Source: Gonatopus flavifemur (Eukaryota > Arthropoda > Insecta > Hymenoptera > Dryinidae). Taken from it: a DNA stretch of 64,000 bases. The notes below the pieces were generated by a model that saw only the letters and a program-made list of their open reading frames with translations, was not told the origin of the DNA and ran no database searches. Both the position numbers and the translations under genes were made by a program. Positions 60,437 through 64,000 of the stretch are shown one piece after another; the stretch's first letter is position 1, and each line of letters opens with the position of its first letter. The stretch covers positions 22,698,001 to 22,762,000 of the forward strand of contig JAFFJZ010000006.1 in the NCBI GenBank assembly GCA_018340375.1, read 5' to 3'.

Positions 60437-60595
60437 TTAAAGATCTGACTCGCCGTAGAGGGCCGTAGAAAAGGAACGATAATCCAAAGCTCCAGGTAAA
60501 GCACCTGGTCCTTTATAAGGAGGCATACGTTGGATACAATATTCGGCTTGATCGGGTGGTAACTCTCTCCTCAATTCGTCGGGTAGAATGTATGG
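60437..60595 (-). CDS. Actn: Actn last exon
   Basis: Acceptor TATTCCCAG. It encodes [40 protein letters not shown] and [12 protein letters not shown] then TAA (60437-60439). This is the conserved alpha-actinin tail that forms the second half of the C-terminal calmodulin-like domain. Confidence 0.96.
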   Translation of the reverse strand, partial: PYILPDELRRELPPDQAEYCIQRMPPYKGPGALPGALDYRSFSTALYGESDL

Positions 60596-63500
60596 CTGGG
60601 AATATAAAACAATGATTAAATCAATGATATCAGATTATATACGGAAATAAATATCAAATGTATTACCTTGTCGCCAGCAAGAATGCGGAAACTATCGATA
60701 ACTTGCTCGGCAGTGTCGGTATCCGTAGATTCGCGTGTCATGAAGTCCAAGAAGGCATCAAAGTGAACGTAGCCTGAATTATTAGGATCAACGATGGCGA
60801 GAATTCGTTGGAAATCGATATCACCCTGTCTATCCTTTCCGATAGAATATCCCAAAGAAACGAGACAAGATTTGAATTCTTCGGGCGCTAATCTACCTGT
60901 TCTATTCTTGTCGAAGTGGTTAAAACTACTACGGAACTCGTTAAGTTGTTCCTGCGTGATACCCTATAAACGAAAATAACATATTCTCAAACAAAAAAGA
61001 TTTCAACACCTCAAAGTATTCGTTTGATAATTATCATTACCTTAGAATCTCTTGTCAAAATTTGATTTTCAACTTCATTAATGTTACGATTGATCGAAGT
61101 TAACAGCTGTTCCCATCCCACGCGTAATGTTTCCATGGTATATTGCGTGTAACGATTCTCGAAGATCATGCCCTCTTGAACAGCTTGATGTATCTTTTCC
61201 AATTCTTCCAGATGTACTTTGTATTGATAAACCGCTTGTTCGTATTCTTTCAAACGATGCAGTTGATCCTCCAAAGTTCCCTTTTGAGATCACAACAAAA
61301 TATAAAGTTTACAAAATCTCAAATTACATTTGAGTCATCAAAAGCTACTACTGCTGTTACCTGAAGTCCAAGTCCTATAGCGGTAACGGCATCCAATTGG
61401 CGTTCTATCCACGGTCCAACCGCGTTGGCTTTCTCAGCGAACTGACGTCGAAGCAATTCATTATCTATTTTCAATAATTAAGGAAACGTACGACAGCAAT
61501 AAAACAACATGTTTTTCAAATTCTCACAATATTCTTAAAGGATACTCTGTTGTTTACGAAGTTCAGCCTGTAAAGTAGCATCTCGTTGAGGTACCAGTTG
61601 CCTCACGTCACTCCACTTCTTGGTAAGATCCTAAGACAGGGAATTATGAATTAAAATATGAAAACAAAATAACTCAGAAAATAACAACTCACAAGCGCGG
61701 TGAGAGTGGTGTAAGGATTCTCCAAACCACCAGGGATTTGGAATTGCTTGACTATGGATTCGACTTCCCGTACTAATCCTACAACCGCATTATATTCCTT
61801 ATCTGCTTCGCCAAGAGTTGCTTTGAATGCGGCATGCGCGTCCATCAGACCTTGAATTTCTTCCATTGTATGTACAATGAACATATCTACAAGATCTTCC
61901 CTTGTTCCATCTAACCAGTTATTAAATGGCTGGAAAAAGATTTGATACATAAAAGTACATATTACGCGTTACAACGTTGAATTTTTTGTTCCCCTGGTGC
62001 AACAAATGTTGTACTTACCGCAGCGCGTTTAGCAAATTCCAAATGTAGAACATCAATCTTCTCTAGTATGCGTTCTGCCTCGTCAAGTGCTTGACGCCTA
62101 CGTTGAGTGAGTGTACCTAAACGATCCCATTGATCACAAATACGTTGGCATCTAGCGTTTACGGATGCACTGTCATGATATTCGAGAGTGCTAAAAAACA
62201 AAGTCATTAAATATATCGATTCCCCGACAAAACAATGAGATTGATCAATTATATGAAGAATTACTTGAGTTCTTGTGCGATGGCCGCGATTTGTTCAACC
62301 CGATCTTGATGGGCCGCCAAATCCGATTCGAAGGCTTCGTGTTTCTTTTTGAGAGCCTTAAGCTCGTTCAGTTTGCATTGTCGGAAGTGCTGGGAAGTTA
62401 GCATCTCTTCTTTACCAGCCGTCCAATCTTCATGAGCATCGGCCTTGTGCTTGAATTTCTGAGCCAAATGTTCCAGTCGTTCGAGACGCATCATTTCGGA
62501 AAGCAGCCATTCCTCGAACGACTTCTCAGCCAACTCTAGGCCTAAAAAAGGAACACTTTCAACACATTTTCTAATTAAAATCCCCCCCCCCCCCCCCCCC
62601 CTAATGAGAAAACAAGAAATTAACCTTTCCACGCTTTATTGATATCCGACACCAATTTTCCTTCAGTCGGCATATACGCGGGACGATTGCTTAATCGTAA
62701 TTTTGTTTGCAGAGTATTGAAATTAGTTTCCAATTTAGCTTTTTGTTCCACACGTGGGGGTTTGTGTTTACGACGATACGTTCTATATTCTTCCAATTTC
62801 TTTTGACAACCAGCGAGAGAATTATCGGTTTGTCGACTGGCGAGCCAAGGCATAGTTCGTCGAATCCATTCCAACAAATCGGAAGCTAAACGTTCGTATT
62901 CTTCCATTAACCTCTCGTTCTCCTGATTGACCTTCAACACCTTGCAAATCCTGTTGGCCGCGGTCTCCGCCTGTAAAACAATTCAAATTCTTTGATAGAG
63001 AAATTTGTTAGATTTGTCCACAATTTTTCAACGTGCACAAAACACAAAATGTTATTTTCGAATGTTAAGTTTCAAATTCAACAACACACACACCTTTTGA
63101 GCTCCGCTAAAACAATGGTAGTAGGAAGACACGTAGGTCATCACAGCTCTCTCGTCGGGCATTGCCGTATTTCGCATATCTAGAAAATATAGTAGAAAAA
63201 CAAAAACCTCAAACCATGCGTTATGTTAGTTCACATCTTCAACGATGTAGTATCCATAGTTGGATTTTTTGCAGGGGATTCAACTCGTTTGTATCGAAAA
63301 GGGACTTGTTTTCCATTAAAACAGGGACGTTCTTCCACTCGAGGCTATTCCGTTAATTCTCATGGCGCAAAGGCAAAAAGAAACACTGTTATATTCCAAA
63401 GCGACAAATTCGAAATAATCAAACAGAATTATTAGGTGATTATTCGATAAATATTGAAACAAAAGAACGAAATACACGCGAATTCTGTCAATTGCGCTGA

Positions 63501-64000
63501 CCTGTTGAGCACCCTGGAACGCATGATAGTAGCAGGACACGTACGTCATAATCGCTCGCTCATCTGGCTTTGGTGTATTGATCAAATCTACACGATATCA
63601 AGAAAACAATTTAATGAAATTCAAAGTCTTGGAATGTATTTCTTGTTTCCACCTTTGTGGTTCCAGTCATCAACCTAAGTTCGGTGGAAAAAAAAAGGAT
63701 TAGATCGACGATCGAGTGTACCTACCATCGGGATCCAACATGCGGGGAATGTCGAGGTATTTTTCAGCGACATCGAAGGCGGTGTTCAAATTTTCCAGGG
63801 GATTGTCTTTGCTGAGTTTATTATAGTCAATGAGATCAGGACGATGGCGATGAATGAGAGCACAGAAAGCCAAACCATCCTTAAAGGACAGATGAAAGTT
63901 TTGTACATTGACATTCTTATAAGGCGCTGTTTTACGTTGACACCAGAGCAGGAGACCTTCCTTTGCCGTCATCTCTTCCACGGAGATATCTTGGATAGCG
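60437..64000 (-). CDS. Actn: Alpha-actinin, 3' part (N-terminus outside window)
   Basis: Actin-crosslinking antiparallel dimer of Z-discs, adhesion sites and stress fibres. Exons in transcript order: 64000-63726, then 63587-63502 or 63179-63094, 62970-62625, 62541-62265, 62190-62019, 61929-61693, 61630-61546, 61464-61361, 61280-61041, 60963-60667, 60595-60437. They join in one frame for 758 codons plus TAA. Visible in order: the end of the calponin-homology actin-binding domain ([20 protein letters not shown]), four spectrin-repeat rod segments, and an EF-hand pair with the typical end [17 protein letters not shown]. An insect alpha-actinin is about 895 residues, so about 137 N-terminal ones lie beyond 64000. 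No frameshift or missing segment. The gene is convergent with Cht6. Confidence 0.96.
60667..60963 (-). CDS. Actn: Actn exon, EF-hand pair
   Basis: Acceptor CGTTTATAG, donor AAG|GTAATA, 99 codons. First EF loop [12 protein letters not shown] keeps Asp at position 1 and Glu at 12. Second loop [12 protein letters not shown] has Ala at 12, as I recall for other insect alpha-actinins, so strong Ca2+ binding there is unlikely. It ends in [10 protein letters not shown]. Confidence 0.95.
61041..61280 (-). CDS. Actn: Actn exon, spectrin repeat 4
   Basis: Acceptor TCTCAAAAG, donor AAG|GTAATG, 80 codons, phase 0 on both sides. It encodes [40 protein letters not shown] and [20 protein letters not shown]. 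Confidence 0.95.
61361..61464 (-). CDS. Actn: Actn exon, rod
   Basis: Acceptor TTGAAAATAG, donor CAG|GTAACA. It encodes [20 protein letters not shown] and [14 protein letters not shown]. Confidence 0.94.
61546..61630 (-). CDS. Actn: Actn exon, rod (short)
   Basis: Acceptor CCTGTCTTAG, donor A|GTATCC. It encodes [20 protein letters not shown] then QAELRKQQ and the first base of an Asn codon completed by the next exon. Confidence 0.94.
61693..61929 (-). CDS. Actn: Actn exon, spectrin repeat 3
   Basis: Acceptor TTTTTCCAG, donor CTT|GTGAGT, 79 codons, phase 0 on both sides. It encodes [40 protein letters not shown] and [18 protein letters not shown]. Confidence 0.95.
62019..62190 (-). CDS. Actn: Actn exon, rod
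   Basis: Acceptor GTTTTTTAG, donor GCG|GTAAGT. It encodes [39 protein letters not shown] and [13 protein letters not shown]. Phase 2 in, phase 0 out. Confidence 0.95.
62265..62541 (-). CDS. Actn: Actn exon, spectrin repeat 2
   Basis: Acceptor CTTTTTTAG, donor AA|GTAATT. It encodes [39 protein letters not shown] and [20 protein letters not shown]. The intron before it contains a run of 20 G on the coding strand. Confidence 0.95.
62582..62601. repeat. Homopolymer C20 (G20 on the Actn coding strand)
   Basis: Twenty consecutive C on the plus strand inside the 83-nt Actn intron 62542-62624. On the transcript it is a G20 run, able to form G-quadruplex structure and prone to length change or assembly error. 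Confidence 0.95.
62625..62970 (-). CDS. Actn: Actn exon, first spectrin repeat
   Basis: Acceptor GTTTTACAG, donor G|GTTAAT. It encodes [40 protein letters not shown] and [20 protein letters not shown], the start of the rod. It ends INKAWKG with a split Gly codon. Confidence 0.95.
63094..63179 (-). CDS. Actn: Actn alternative exon B ([19 protein letters not shown] type)
   Basis: 86 nt, acceptor TTTCTAG, donor AAG|GTGTGT. It reads (D)[20 protein letters not shown] then HCFSGAQK. It is collinear with exon A: same start phase, length and end. Only one of the two can be used, because both encode the same structural segment. Insect Actn is known to have such muscle/non-muscle variants at this place; which form is which cannot be told from the sequence. 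Confidence 0.9.
63180..63501 (-). other. Actn intron between the two alternative exons
   Basis: 322 nt separate the mutually exclusive exons. I see no third copy of the exon and no repeat in it. Confidence 0.6.
63502..63587 (-). CDS. Actn: Actn alternative exon A ([20 protein letters not shown] type)
   Basis: 86 nt, acceptor TCGTGTAG, donor CAG|GTCAGC. It reads (D)[20 protein letters not shown] then HAFQGAQQ. It has the same length and phases as exon B and the same reading register, which is the hallmark of a mutually exclusive pair. It links the CH2 domain to the rod. Confidence 0.93.
63726..64000 (-). CDS. Actn: Actn exon, CH2 domain (cut by window edge)
   Basis: Runs in from the window edge as [20 protein letters not shown], then [20 protein letters not shown] and [18 protein letters not shown], the second calponin-homology domain. 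Donor G|GTAGGT at 63726; the split codon G|AT fits both downstream alternative exons. Confidence 0.95.

Overview
The window is insect nuclear DNA: AT-rich, intron-containing, with GT-AG splice sites and many short inverted-repeat transposons. Two genes are recognisable and point towards each other. Most of the plus strand is an insect Cht6-type (long, multi-domain) chitinase gene. At the right edge, on the minus strand, is the 3' part of the single alpha-actinin gene (Actn). The proteins match insect families closely. I lean weakly to Hymenoptera, but nothing in the sequence proves the order.

Cht6: I can trace 18 exons from 13315 to 56814, and the exon phases close into one frame of 2,525 codons plus stop. 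A signal-peptide exon (13315-13375) is followed by a roughly 30.4 kb first intron. Six exons then encode a complete GH18 catalytic domain (43750-46251). After these come a basic/acidic linker, a first CBM14 chitin-binding domain (47001-47300), a very long Ser/Thr-rich, low-complexity and partly basic region including one exon of about 3 kb, and a second CBM14 at the C-terminus (56630-56811). The exon with the initiator ATG was not found. Several features suggest alternative isoforms: a consensus donor inside the 3 kb exon, three symmetric cassette exons, and an in-frame readthrough followed directly by AATAAA.

Actn: 11 coding exons plus one mutually exclusive alternative exon are visible from 64000 down to 60437. 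They cover the end of the CH2 actin-binding domain, the four-repeat spectrin rod and the EF-hand C-terminus. About 137 N-terminal residues lie outside the window. Two 86-nt exons (63502-63587 and 63094-63179) encode alternative versions of the same segment between actin-binding domain and rod.

Between the two genes (56815-60436) lies AT-rich 3'-flanking sequence with several polyadenylation signals. The first 13.3 kb and the first Cht6 intron hold no convincing gene. They are packed with non-autonomous elements: at least ten families with terminal inverted repeats (TIRs), including two hAT-like copies with 8-bp target duplications, two piggyBac-like copies, a pogo-like copy, long foldbacks and a tRNA-derived SINE-like head. 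Several are nested, and sister copies in the same window show the uninterrupted target site, so the order of insertion can be read directly.
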